From contig BFEA01000041.1 of assembly GCA_003427395.1 (NCBI GenBank), positions 2,680,396 through 2,726,658 on the forward strand: 46,263 nt of DNA, given 5' to 3'. The notes under the pieces were generated by a model. It searched no databases. It was not told the origin of the DNA and saw only the letters and a program-made list of their open reading frames with translations. The position numbers were made by a program, and so were the translations under genes. This DNA comes from Chara braunii. Taxonomy: Eukaryota > Streptophyta > Charophyceae > Charales > Characeae. This document shows positions 20,898 to 31,540 of this stretch, in pieces (the first letter of the stretch is position 1; the number at the start of each line of letters is the position of its first letter).

Positions 20898-21055
20898 TTC
20901 TTTCTTTTTTTTTTTCTTTTTTTCCGGAGAGAACTACCCGAGTGGATGCTAGGAGTGCTGGTAAGAGGAGGCACCACTGGCACTCCCGGGGAGGCTCCAT
21001 CTATTGGTGGATAGCAGCTCCTGCTGGAAAGCGGGTCCGGCATCCCTGGTAGTTG
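20898..21055 (-). mobile_element. SINE-1 copy, minus strand
   Basis: A T-rich tract (about 20902-20922) is followed by the reverse complement of the SINE-1 3' half (GGTGCCAGTG-type and AGCACTCCTAGCATCC on the minus strand). Then comes the core (CTCCATCTATTGGTGGATAG; CTCCTGCTGGAAAGCGGGTC). It aligns along its whole length with the copy at 20.3 kb. Confidence 0.75.
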
Positions 21056-21344
21056 CTTGATTGATCAGACATGCAATTTTGATGAGAACCAGCTGTAGGG
21101 CTCACCTACAGAGTATGAAATTTGGCAGGTGGCACTACACAGCAGCCTGAGTTGCTTGCCTACATGCGTCCTGCATTAAGCCTGAATTAAGTGATAGTAT
21201 ACACAGATCACATGGCTGCTGCAAGGGGAGTTGGAACCAGTTTCTAACAGATTCTAAGTAGTGTTCGGCTTCACCTCATTCCTCCTGTGAACAGCCCTTT
21301 GTTGATGAACTTCAATTTGTTTGTTTGAACAGACGTGTACTTGA

Positions 21345-21385
21345 AGAATGTGCAAAATGAGAATGAATCTTCCGCTAGAACATGG
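21345..21385. repeat. MITE-like fragment shared with 3.1 kb
   Basis: GTGCAAAATGAGAATGAATC then CGCTAGAACATGG matches 3083-3120. The next bases, GGAAGATACATT, also occur near the right end of the hAT-like MITE at 3.6 kb, which suggests a common family. Confidence 0.5.
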
Positions 21386-21817
21386 GAAGATACATTGCCC
21401 AATTCAACTCTCTTCCATCCCTCTTCGAGCGGTTCCAAAACCGCTGTAGCGATCAGCCCACACTCTATTCCTCAGATCTGACCTCACCATTTACTTCGCC
21501 CAGGGCTAAGACCCTGGAAACAACTCTTTTGCCCGCGTCAATCAAGAACCGCCTGAGAAATGCAATCTCTTTCTCATCACCTTCCCGCCGTCTTCTTGCT
21601 CAAGCCCGTAGTCCTCGTCTCCTTCTTCTGCTTCCTCTATCCCGAAAGATTAGCGCAGTTCCTATTAGCGTGTGCAATCCGACAAGTTTTACCAACAATG
21701 AATGAAAGATAACTCAAAAAATTCGAACAGCCTTGACCGCCAAGTCCTTATAGCGCCAATCCGGCCCTTGGGCACTAACACTTCCTGTCTTTCGTGATCT
21801 TACCCCATATTGTTGGC
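21386..21817. other. Unassigned, no gene seen
   Basis: A 107-codon frame (21382-21705) rich in Ser, Arg and Leu has no recognisable motif. I do not treat it as a gene. Confidence 0.35.
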
Positions 21818-22070
21818 TAACTGCAGTGTGTCATCCCTAAGTAGATGCCACACTAACCTTTTCCGTATCGTTCCAATTTTAACGGATGTCCTGAAGGACC
21901 CGGCCGTGATTACGGCCTTGGGATATCATCATTGAACTGACCGGGCCTAGTTAACTCAAAACTGCAGTGTTTTAGTCATCTGCTCTCAGTGGAGTTCGAG
22001 CTCAGGTCTGTATTTCAACAGCTCAGGAGGTGTACCAACTGAGATAGGCCAGTTGGTTCCACCGCCGGTC
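21818..22070 (-). mobile_element. Composite SINE: tRNA-like head and U6 snRNA-like body
   Basis: Read on the minus strand, a tRNA-like head comes first. Its A-box-like element is CCTATCTCAGTTGG (complement of 22035-22048) and its B-box-like element is GAGCTCGAACTCC (complement of 21991-22003), with internal Pol III promoter spacing. About 75 nt on, from 21899 down to about 21820, the sequence matches plant U6 snRNA: GTCCTTCAGGACATCCG, TAAAATTGGAACGATAC and GGATGACACAC. A second locus (36306-36553) has the same head, spacer and U6 body in the same order, which argues for a family and not a chance neighbourhood. U6 changes in the catalytic and ISL regions make it a pseudo-RNA. Confidence 0.75.
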
Positions 22071-23056
22071 TCGTCCAGGACCCAAAATCGGACTAGCTAG
22101 TAATAAAAATAAAAAATAAAAAAGAACAAAAAATGTAATGGAGAGAGAAAAGCAGAGGAGAGAGGGGGACTGCTGGCACTCCATCCTCGGTCCCACCAAT
22201 CTGGCCGCGGATGAGACCGGGAACAAAACCAAAGGGGATAGTTGACCTCTCCCTTCAAGGCTGCTCCTTTATTCCTTCATCGTTGATTGCTGGCCTTCAT
22301 CCCTCCACCCATCATGTGGAAGTCTGATACTGTAACCTACAGTCCTCGGGTATTGGCAGAACCTAGAGCGCACAAATATTTATATAATAACGGTGCCATA
22401 AGTGGGCCTGCGAAAATGCACCAAGGCCACACCTTGGCCTATCGGCCGAACCCACGGCCACCGAGCTTCCATATCTACCGTGCGGAAGATGTGGTTCACG
22501 TACTCTTCCTCCTTGCACACCACTTCCACACAACAGGCCATACTGTCGTCAATTTGGCTTGTATTGTACCCCGTCCACGCACGCCTTGTCAAGATCGTAG
22601 GGGCTCGCCGTCAAACAAGGACCCAACTAATTCCGCGCTGCGAAGCTCAAGCCGCAACTTAAGTAAGTCAACGGAAACCATTTCAGATCATGGTTCTGAT
22701 AGTTAACCTGGACGTCAGCCATGACAATGCTGGTCTCTACGCGCGCGTACTCAGTAAGTGCGGCGATGCTAATCAAGATTTTAATCCTTCTCCAGCTCAT
22801 ACTGTTGTGCGAGGTCATTAACTACACTATCACTTCTCAAAATCACCAGATGTCTGGGTAAATCAGTGCGTCCCCATATGTGCACGCTCATACACTCTCT
22901 GATTCGACCACTAGCACACTCCCTTTTTCAGCTTCAAAGAGTAGTTTGCGGGTTGTGCAAAGGTAACTGTGTCACTGCCTTAAACGTCACTTACTGCAGG
23001 AATCCGGTCGTCGACGGTTGGTGACTGATTCCCCCACGTCTCGAGACATGTGAGAC
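22071..23056. other. Unassigned, no gene seen
   Basis: Starts with an A/T-rich tract (22100-22135) that could be a tail or 5' junction of the composite SINE. The remaining open frames have no recognisable motif. Confidence 0.4.
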
Positions 23057-23401
23057 ATTCTTGTGTCACCTCCCCTGAGATTGTCGGCTATGTGGCACCC
23101 AAGGCCGCGGCCTAGGCCGCGGCCAAGGAGGCCAGCCGCGGGCCCGCGGCCNATTCTTGTGTCACCTCCCCTGAGATTGTCGGCTATGTGGCACCCAAGG
23201 CCGCGGCCTAGGCCGCGGCCAAGGAGGCCAGCCGCGGGCCCGCGGCCGAGTTTCCGCACGGCCGTGCCACAGCCAGGAGGGGGGGCGCGCAGGAAATCGG
23301 TGCGCGATTCTTGTGTCACCTCCCCTGAGATTGTCGGCTATGTGGCACCCAAGGCCGCGGCCTAGGCCGCGGCCAAGGAGGCCAGCCGCGGGCCCGCGGC
23401 C
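23057..23401. repeat. 95-bp GC-rich palindromic repeat, three copies at a gap edge
   Basis: Identical 95-bp units at 23057-23151, 23153-23247 and 23307-23401. Each ends in two nested self-complementary stretches: GGCCGCGGCC-TA-GGCCGCGGCC and CCGCGGGCCCGCGG. The first two are separated by a single N and the last abuts the 663-base gap. The Pro/Arg-rich frames across them are consequences of the repeat. The copy number is probably an assembly artefact. Confidence 0.85.
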
Positions 23402-24064
23402 NNNNNNNNNNNNNNNNNNNNNNNNNNNNNNNNNNNNNNNNNNNNNNNNNNNNNNNNNNNNNNNNNNNNNNNNNNNNNNNNNNNNNNNNNNNNNNNNNNN
23501 NNNNNNNNNNNNNNNNNNNNNNNNNNNNNNNNNNNNNNNNNNNNNNNNNNNNNNNNNNNNNNNNNNNNNNNNNNNNNNNNNNNNNNNNNNNNNNNNNNNN
23601 NNNNNNNNNNNNNNNNNNNNNNNNNNNNNNNNNNNNNNNNNNNNNNNNNNNNNNNNNNNNNNNNNNNNNNNNNNNNNNNNNNNNNNNNNNNNNNNNNNNN
23701 NNNNNNNNNNNNNNNNNNNNNNNNNNNNNNNNNNNNNNNNNNNNNNNNNNNNNNNNNNNNNNNNNNNNNNNNNNNNNNNNNNNNNNNNNNNNNNNNNNNN
23801 NNNNNNNNNNNNNNNNNNNNNNNNNNNNNNNNNNNNNNNNNNNNNNNNNNNNNNNNNNNNNNNNNNNNNNNNNNNNNNNNNNNNNNNNNNNNNNNNNNNN
23901 NNNNNNNNNNNNNNNNNNNNNNNNNNNNNNNNNNNNNNNNNNNNNNNNNNNNNNNNNNNNNNNNNNNNNNNNNNNNNNNNNNNNNNNNNNNNNNNNNNNN
24001 NNNNNNNNNNNNNNNNNNNNNNNNNNNNNNNNNNNNNNNNNNNNNNNNNNNNNNNNNNNNNNNN
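23402..24064. other. Assembly gap (663 N)
   Basis: Undetermined bases. Any long reading frame across it is meaningless. Confidence 1.
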
Positions 24065-25791
24065 AAAAAAAAAATAGAATAAGAATATATAAATAAATAA
24101 AAACAATAAAGAATATGGTAACTAAGAGCAAAAATAAATATTGGATTAAAATACATATTCTTTCGCAAAACCGCCTAGTATAGATTAAGCAAGGCAACAA
24201 CGTATCAAGAATATGAATATTCAATTCTCGCAAAGAAAAATGGTTATGGGAGCTATATACTTATAAACCAATTACGTAAATATACTGCACAAAAACAAAT
24301 TAATTACAGATGTCGACTGACTAGTAATTAAGCAATTGTGCTACGAGTTGTACCTCACAAAAAACACCTAAGAAACCCCCAAGAATAACGCATAACACAC
24401 CACTAAGTACACTTACAGATAAAACAACATACTGGACGAAAAACACGGCGCGGTTTACACTGAGAAAAACCAATTAGAACTGAAGAATAATACAACACTC
24501 CTGTACCACCCATCGTCAAATTTATTAAAACACCCCTTTAAAAAAACACACACAACAAACCACTGAACACTGACCTACACATAAGAACCTTATACATATA
24601 CACCCCCACTCGTACATCGATATGACCACCCGCAAGTACAAACCCCTGATGAAGACAATACCACCCAGCCGAGGGCGCAACATTAGGCAAACATTTCTTT
24701 CAAGAAAAACTAAGGGACATGAATGATAATAAAAACCCGAACACATGCATAGACACGAAAATGAAGAAAAGGAAACAGATACGACAACTAAAAATGAAAC
24801 GGCAAAGCAACACCCCGCAAAGAAAGACACGCAAAAAAAACAAAAACTCGTGAAGCATTCCCATGAAGATCGACATATGAAAACCAGGACAAAAAAACTC
24901 GACAAAAGAAATATGCCACTTTCTTTAAACAACTAACTAGATTGCAACCCATCCAAAATACTGACCACTGTCGAGCTCTGAAGTTGATCAGCGTGAAAGA
25001 AGAAGTCAATAACATTATGCGGGAACTACAAAGCAAAGCAAATATGCCACTAAAGTTCAAAACTATAATCACCCCACCTATGGCCAGACCCCGTAAATTA
25101 TACTACAACCGATCACACACAAGCACAACCCGTACACCTACACAAACCCCTAAAACGTACCAAATACGCCCTGTTTTACCAAACCAGAACGAATATCACC
25201 TTTCGGCAACCTAATTTTTAAATTAAAAAAAAAACAAAAACAATAACGATTAAGTTAGCCTATACACACGAACGTCACCATACTCATAACAAACCTCACA
25301 TAACAAGATATAATGAAGCCTGCCTGCATTACTATCTACTACAGCTTGCCTATGACTACACCGGTGCTACGGAGCATTCCAACTCATACTTGCTACGCAT
25401 GCGAAAAACTTCCTCATCTCACCATCTTCTCCCACCTACCTCTCCTCATCCCCCTCATACTACGCAACCAGGCGAGCTAACCGTCTGTCTGCGGCGGGCA
25501 AGGCACCTTCTTGGGCTGGCCAATCTGTGCTTCGACCAACGGAGCTCCCGATCCATCGCTATGCCGAAGCTCGACAACTATGGCAGCTACGGCAGCGACT
25601 GACTATGCCGCTTCTCCAGACATGACACTGTAGGCACGGATCCTTTGTACCCTTACCCCTAATCGCCCATGTTGTGTATTCCCATGACCCCCTGACTACA
25701 ACTCCCTACCACCCTTTGTGCTAATTGGAGCCTTGCTAACGACTTATCCCTCTGATGAGCTGCTATGGGTGTTAAGCGGCAAAAAGCGCGC
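24065..25791. other. A/C-rich unassigned segment after the gap
   Basis: From 24065 to about 25250 the plus strand is rich in A and C and poor in G, unlike either flank. From about 25300 the composition returns to the local norm. No protein or RNA gene is recognised. The abrupt change at the gap could be a contig join. Confidence 0.6.
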
Positions 25792-26311
25792 TGTCGGCGC
25801 GAATACCCTTACAAGGGTATCCGCCCTGGTTTTTGCAAGTGACAGGGAATAGGTTGAGTTGGATTTTTTGAGTAGACTGTGTGAGTCGTAGCAGTCTATT
25901 GGCTGAAAGTTTGACTAGAATGTCTAGCAGTAGAGAGTGCGTAGGCTCTCAGGTTCAAGGCGCGCGTGATTCTTTTCTATTGTTGATCATCTGTCCTTTG
26001 TTTAATGGTATTATTAATATTTATTTATATTTGATTAAGCAGGAATTAGGGAATATCTTCTTTCGATGGATACGTTTGACCGAGTCGAGCGCGAGCGAGG
26101 AGAACGACCCCGACGACGGCATCGGCAACGACGGCGCGACTTTGTGCGGTGAACGGGGTGTCGTAGGGTGGCGCGCAGGGCAATTATGGCACGGTAAGCG
26201 AGCCGGCGCGGGCCCTGGGAGCCGCGCAGCCGGCTTATTGGCCCAAAAGCGCCGCGCCGCCTCGTTTTATTTGGGATTCTCTCAGTTTCTTTGGTTCTGA
26301 ACAAGGAGGTC

Positions 26312-26923
26312 TGAACCGCTCTATAAGTTTAGGTGGTTCAACCCCTCTCCCGTTTTGTTCTAAGGGAATAATCCTGGCAGAGGACAGGCCGCTCTAGTAG
26401 TTTAGGTAGCCTATCCCACTGCCTCGCACAGATTGGATAAGAGAGAAACGAACCTGGCAGAGGGTCAGACCGCTCTATAAGTTCAGGTAGTCTGACCCAA
26501 CGCCTCGCACATGTTGGAACCCAATGGATATAAACCTGGCTATATTGTATTACTATGCTCTTAAGAGCAGGCTAGTCAGGCCGCTCTATAAGTTTAGGTA
26601 GCCTGACTCTAGCTTATCACGACTAAAGAGAGTATAAACTAAGAGATATAGTTGAAGGTAACTTGGGAAGGCTGAGCAATGTTCTAAGTTGAGCGGCTCA
26701 GCCTTATGTCCCCTTTGAAGACTAAGTTCAGAGAAGTATCTATAACTTGGCTACTTAAACAGTTAAGGGCGACTAGAGTGGTCTAGTCGTATGCCCAAGG
26801 AAGAGAAAAATAGTTGTGCCCTCTGTTTGTGTATACTTGGCTAAGTCTAAACGCTCTATAAGTTTAGGTATTCTGACTTTAGGCCTGACTCAGTTAGGCG
26901 CGCTCTGAAAGTTCAGGCGGCCT
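26312..26923 (+). repeat. Hairpin array with conserved loop and variable stems
   Basis: Repeated hairpins share a loop close to CGCTCTATAAGTTTAGGTA while their stems differ and remain complementary. Stems: TGAACC/GGTTCA (26312, 26335); AGGC/GCCT (26386, 26409); GGGTCAGAC/GTCTGACCC (26462, 26490); AGTCAGGC/GCCTGACT (26574, 26601); AAGGCTGAGC/GCTCAGCCTT (26668, 26696, diverged loop); an imperfect one at 26842-26880; AGGC/GCCT (26896, 26920). A tight hairpin CGACTAGA-gtgg-TCTAGTCG lies at 26770-26789. Spacers between units also repeat (CCTGGCAGAGG; GCCTCGCACA). Confidence 0.85.
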
Positions 26924-27246
26924 GGCCTATGCCCTATGTAAGCTGGGTATAAAGGACTCAATCATTGAAGGATCATGAACTATTGTTTGTTCAGGTTGAC
27001 TTGGGAATGGTGAGGGTACTTACCTTTGTGGTTTGGCCTGCATGCGGCTAAGTGAGGCTACTACTTGGTCTGAGTTTCAGTTTGATAGGTAGTTGCTTTA
27101 GTCGCTTACCACGTGCTAGAGCCATAGGAGTTAGTTTCAATTCGTGCATTTTCAGAGCTAAGTTTTTTTTACTTAGGTCAATTCTTGCATTTTCGGGTAT
27201 CATTTTCTATACTTGGCTTTGTATAAATCTTGACAAGCTACTTTCT

Positions 27247-27785
27247 CTACGGGAAGCGCTGCCGAAATTTCTACAAATCCAAGAAGTTAGTCAATTTTCG
27301 ACTTGTCCAAGTTCAACTTGTCTTTTCTTTATATCTGACCTAGTAAAAATCTGAAAAGTCTCATTTTCTAAAGGGAGTGCTGCCCAAATTTTTGTTAATT
27401 CAGGCAGTTAGACAAAATTGGACCTTGAGAAGTCAAAATTGCTTTTAAAATTCTGGACTTAACCTTGTATAAAGTTTGGAATAACACTTTTCTAAAGAGA
27501 GTGCTTCCGAAATTTCTGCAGAACAAAGGAGCTAGTTAAATCTTGTATAAAGTTGAACTCAAGATGTCTTTTGAGTCCGTATCTGACTTAGTATAAATCT
27601 GGGAAGTCTCCCTTTCTAAAGGGAGTGCTGCCCAAATTTCTACTAATTCAGGAAGTTAGACAAAACTTGACTTTCCAGACTTAGAAACTATTTCTGTGTT
27701 TTATATTCGGGATGAAATAAATTTTGAAAAGACGCTTTTCCTATAGGAAATAGTGCCAAAATTTTTTGATTTAGAGGAGTTAGAT
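27247..27785 (+). repeat. Five-unit tandem repeat of about 124 bp in the LTR
   Basis: The motif CTAAAGGGAGTGCTGCC(C/G)AAA with a GTTAG end recurs at 27247, 27368, 27492, 27616 and 27741 (periods 121-125), with increasing divergence at the edges. The same array is present in the 3' LTR piece at about 43742-44280. Confidence 0.85.
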
Positions 27786-29534
27786 TATATTTAATAGGTC
27801 GCGATTCTGACGATCCACCCTGTATAGGGGAGACTATGCCAAGGGTCTGCCTTTGCTTTGGGCACTGCTTAAAGGTAGATTCAAACTTAGTTAACTATGA
27901 CGATTTGAGTGAAAATGTGTTATGGAGTTGTATTCTCCATACACTTATGGTTTCAGCTTGGGGATTGACCTGTCATGCGTTACAGGTCCTCTTGATCGTT
28001 TGATTCGGGATTGGGACTAGTTTCAGCTTGATCCCACAAGGATCACATTCTGTTATCACTGATAACGGATCGGTTGCCGATTCGTCGGTTTACAACTCAA
28101 CTCCAATCCGCTCTTGCTACTCAACCTAAAGGTCTTAGCTTTGTGGTTTGAATTGTTTCATTGTGTTTTTACCCGGACTTTATTGAATGGCCATTTAACA
28201 AAAGTACTGAATATTTATTTTGAGGAGTTGCACAAGAGTGAGGTTTGCGTCCCTAAAGCGAGGGGTATGAGCATAGAGAATGGTTGAAGTTGACCCCGTG
28301 TAGTGCATGGACTTCTGGTTGAATCTTTGATGTGATTGCAGGTATGGTTGTGATTCGGACTCTGGATGTGATTGCCTGCGATTTTATACATATATGGCTG
28401 AGAGGAGCCTCACTGTGACGGTGAGAAGTGATCGTCCTATATAATCAACCCTTATGTGTTTATAAGTGCTCTAAGTATTTGAGAGGGCTACTGTGAGTGC
28501 GAATAAGGGTTAACTGGATTATGTCTCGGGAGGGAAGAGATGTCCCCTTTTTACCCTTGTTTTTTAGAGATTTCTATGGTTGGACGTTGTAGTCCGTGGC
28601 AGCCGTCAAAGTCAAACCCCTTGACTTTCGCCCAGGCTCGGGGAGGACCTACCCCTAGGGCCGCGAGGGACGACTACCACCACAGGTATGGACCCGTGTA
28701 CCACCCACTCTGCATAAGGGCGCAGAAGAGTGTGTGTGGTCTTCAACCGCGCACGGCGGTTGTCCACCATCGAGAGATTAACCCTCAAGGCGCGTGTCAG
28801 CCGACACTTGAGTGTTGAATGCGACCCTCGAGATGAACGAGGACCGCGTGAGTATGGGTACTACATAGTACGCCATCATTGCGACCGCTTGCGTACNCTT
28901 GCATCGCGAGTCGATATGAGCTAGCCCTGTGTCTGCGCGGTTTTTATACTAAGCCTCGCGCGCGACGCCTATTCGATCTCCGCGTTGGAAAGTTATGGGT
29001 TGGCTACCGAGGGGCTAGGAGCGTTGCCGCGTTGTTCGATGTGCGTGCGTGTGTGCGTTTTGTTGTTTTTGTGTGTTCGTAAAGTGGTGTGCGCGTGGTG
29101 TGTGGGATGCGTCCTAGTCGACCGACGACAAGTCGCGCTTGGGACCTCAGCTCCCCAAGATGTCGGTTCGTGTGCGGGTCCGATAGGCGTATTACCGCGC
29201 GTAGCCCCTATGCTACAGCGAACGAGAAACGCCCTCGGCTGGTCCACCTCTGCGATTGCAACTGATTAACTTTCGTACTGTGGACTGGTAGCTCGGCGGG
29301 GATACGCCCACCAAAGGGAGGTGACAGCTCCCATAAGGTGGAGGTAAGTTGTGCCTCGCGTAGGCCCTATCATGTCGTAGGGGCTCGCGAGAGGTATGGC
29401 TGGTGCACTCGGCTGGAGCGGCCTAAGGAAGCTCCATATGCGTGTTCGTGTCGAGGTTGGTTCAACTCCTGCGTGACGTGGCCGAGAGGGTCCCGCGCCG
29501 CCGCATGCGGTGCTAGAGCGATGCGCTCGACAGG

Positions 29535-29553
29535 TGGCGCCGTTGCCGGGGAT
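29535..29553 (+). promoter_or_regulatory. Primer-binding site, tRNA-Asp
   Basis: TGGCGCCGTTGCCGGGGAT is the complement of the 3' end of plant tRNA-Asp including its CCA. It lies two bases after the CA end of the LTR, the classical position for priming minus-strand cDNA. The same PBS type is known from Tat/Ogre-related plant Gypsy elements. Confidence 0.9.
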
Positions 29554-30624
29554 AACAGCTGCCTACCGTTCTCCCTGGTGGAACGACACCCGGGTAGATT
29601 GAGAAAAAATCAGGCATGTATGGGAAGTTCTAGGATTTTGTGAGATAGATTGCGGAAAGTTTGTACGATCGTTTAAGTAAAGGGTTATGAAGATTCCGAA
29701 TTTCTACCTTCGGTTTGGCAGAAGGGTCAGTTAGACGGATGATGCGGTGAGATTGCTAAAGAGGGAGGAACGAACTCTAGTTAGATGAGCCTAGAGTCTA
29801 GAAGTGAGACGCGTGGTAGTGATTGACTAGGCTTGGGCCGTGCCAAAGTTGTGTAGGGGAGTCCGATAAGTATTCAGTAAGCCGGATTGTTGGGTGGAGT
29901 GTTATTATTCTCTCCTTGTTTGTATAACAGGCCGATTGAGCGAGATGATGTGCTTGGTAGAATACGAGTGACATAAGAGTGATAAACGTGTTGACTATAT
30001 GCGGATGTGGTCTGCTTATGACCTTGATAGCTGATGGGATGAAACGACGTCTTGCCCAAGTGGCATGGCTAAGGAGAGGTGAAGCAATATCGATAAGGCT
30101 AAGCACGTTTATCAAAGGGTATGGCCGTATGAGGTACCTATTATGGCCGTTGGGGTCTTTACAGCAGCATGGTATGTCTGCATTTGCGTGAGACCAAGGC
30201 TAAGTAATTGATCCTAGAGGCAGTTGAAATGGTAGTGGGTGGGGTCTAACGTTTAGATTATTCTGCTAAGTCTTAAGTTAGACCCTTGCTTGAACCTTTC
30301 CAGGTTAGGGCCATTCGTCTCCGGAGCTAAGGACTTGAGATCAAATTCTTGAGGGCATTCCCTTAAGTTATATATTGTAAGTCTAGTCCATGTCTATTTA
30401 CATAAGGGATACCTCTTTCGGAAGTACTCCATAGGGGCTATTTATCTGATTCATATTGGGATCCTATCAGTCTGTAGGAATTATATGAATGTTTATAATC
30501 CAGCACATGGTTGGCCATTTAGCCTGTACATTTGGGGTGCCCTTCCGAGAAGGGTAGGGATTGTTTGTTTAATAACGGAAGGCGCATGCTGGACGTTTGT
30601 CTGTGATGGGCAGAGCCCAGACGG
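29554..30624 (+). other. Leader of the gag-only element
   Basis: About 1.07 kb between PBS and the first plausible coding frame. Short frames are present without motifs. It may contain the packaging signal, but nothing in the sequence shows it. Confidence 0.45.
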
Positions 30625-31262
30625 ATGCCTTATGCACCGGAAGACCCGCGTATGCTCGGGCCAGTTGAGAGAGAGGGAGGGCTCGAGATGTCTTTACCCA
30701 CGCGGATCAGAGCAGGAGAGTACCACTCTTCATGGTGGGNAATGTTGATGGGCACGGACATCTTTGCCTGGATCGAGTCTGGGTTTGATGACGAGCAGGA
30801 GTGTGCGATTGTAAGGGTGACGTTGTACGCCTCGCCCTCATTCTGGATCGAGCTGGGATAGAGTTGGCGCTTGGGCATGGAAGCCTGCTTGCTAAGCCTC
30901 TGAGGGCGGTCGAGGCAGCTCCAGCAAAGTGGGCGAAGGAAGTGTACCGTGATGGGGAAGAGCGAGTGCTAACCCGCGTAAGGGTCAAGCGCGCTGGAGA
31001 GTTCGGGCTTCCATCTGCTCTGCTGCGAGTAATCCTGCCTGAGTTTCTGATAGAGAAGAGTTTTGGTGGGAAGGCGAGGGTAGAGGCGGCAGCGGAAGCT
31101 GCTCTGAGGGCGCGAGATTGGGAGTATGGGCGATACACGTGTGAACAGATATATGGTCTATATCTAGACCGGAGATTCTTACCCTCAAGTAAGTGGCTAG
31201 GAACACGGCCAATACACTGGACGTATACTCCTCGTCTCATGATCCGAATGAGGAAAATGTAG
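30625..31262 (+). pseudogene. Unrecognised gag-proximal protein, two overlapping frames
   Basis: Two frames (30625-30861 and 30801-31262) give a product with no domain I recognise. It has a GEYHSSWW ... GTDIFAWIESGFDD segment and then an Ala/Arg-rich part ending in YGLYLDRRFLPSSKWLGTRP. Both are conserved in the inverted copy (41219-41855), with mostly conservative differences such as RVEAAAEA against KIEAAAEA, so they were probably coding. A one-base shift or an intron near 30.8 kb separates them. The N at 30740 is a G-to-C position in the other copy. A GTAAGC donor-like site at 31380 and a TCAG acceptor-like site at about 31525 could splice this exon region to gag. Confidence 0.45.
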
Positions 31263-31540
31263 ACTGGAAAGAGATTCGAGCGGTAGTGGGTCGATAGGGG
31301 ATGCNGTCCTTTTTTTTACTAAAGACGTTCTATGGACTCGACCGGAGTCGTCTCTTTGATCGTTATCGTAGTTATGAAGGTAAGCGTCAGGGTAACTAGG
31401 GGTTGAGGTCTGATTGCATGAGTAAAGGAGTAGACAACGGGATTTAAGTATTAGTAGTCTGCCCTTGTCTGCACGAGCTTACTTAAATGATTGTTTGATG
31501 GTCTATTGCCCGCTGTGCGTATCAGGCTGCTGTCAGCGTC

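Larger units (their letters stand above)
25792..29532 (+). repeat. 5' LTR, about 3.74 kb
   Basis: Starts TGTCGGCGCG and ends GCGCTCGACA. The ends form a TGTCG-n-GCGC / GCGC-n-CGACA inverted repeat with TG...CA termini. The start is shared with 35490 and 40171, and the end coincides with the point where similarity to 43456-46027 stops, two bases before the PBS. It contains a palindrome at its start (ATACCCTTACAAGGGTAT), the hairpin array, a five-unit tandem repeat and a CA/TG-rich 3' part. Length is at the top of the range for plant LTRs. One N at 28897. Confidence 0.8.

Noticed and set aside
23162-24233. Frames of 250-314 codons across the gap
   Set aside because: They consist mainly of undetermined residues.
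24525-24932. Cys/Phe-rich 135-codon minus-strand frame
   Set aside because: It follows from the A/C-rich composition of the plus strand and shows no conserved motif.
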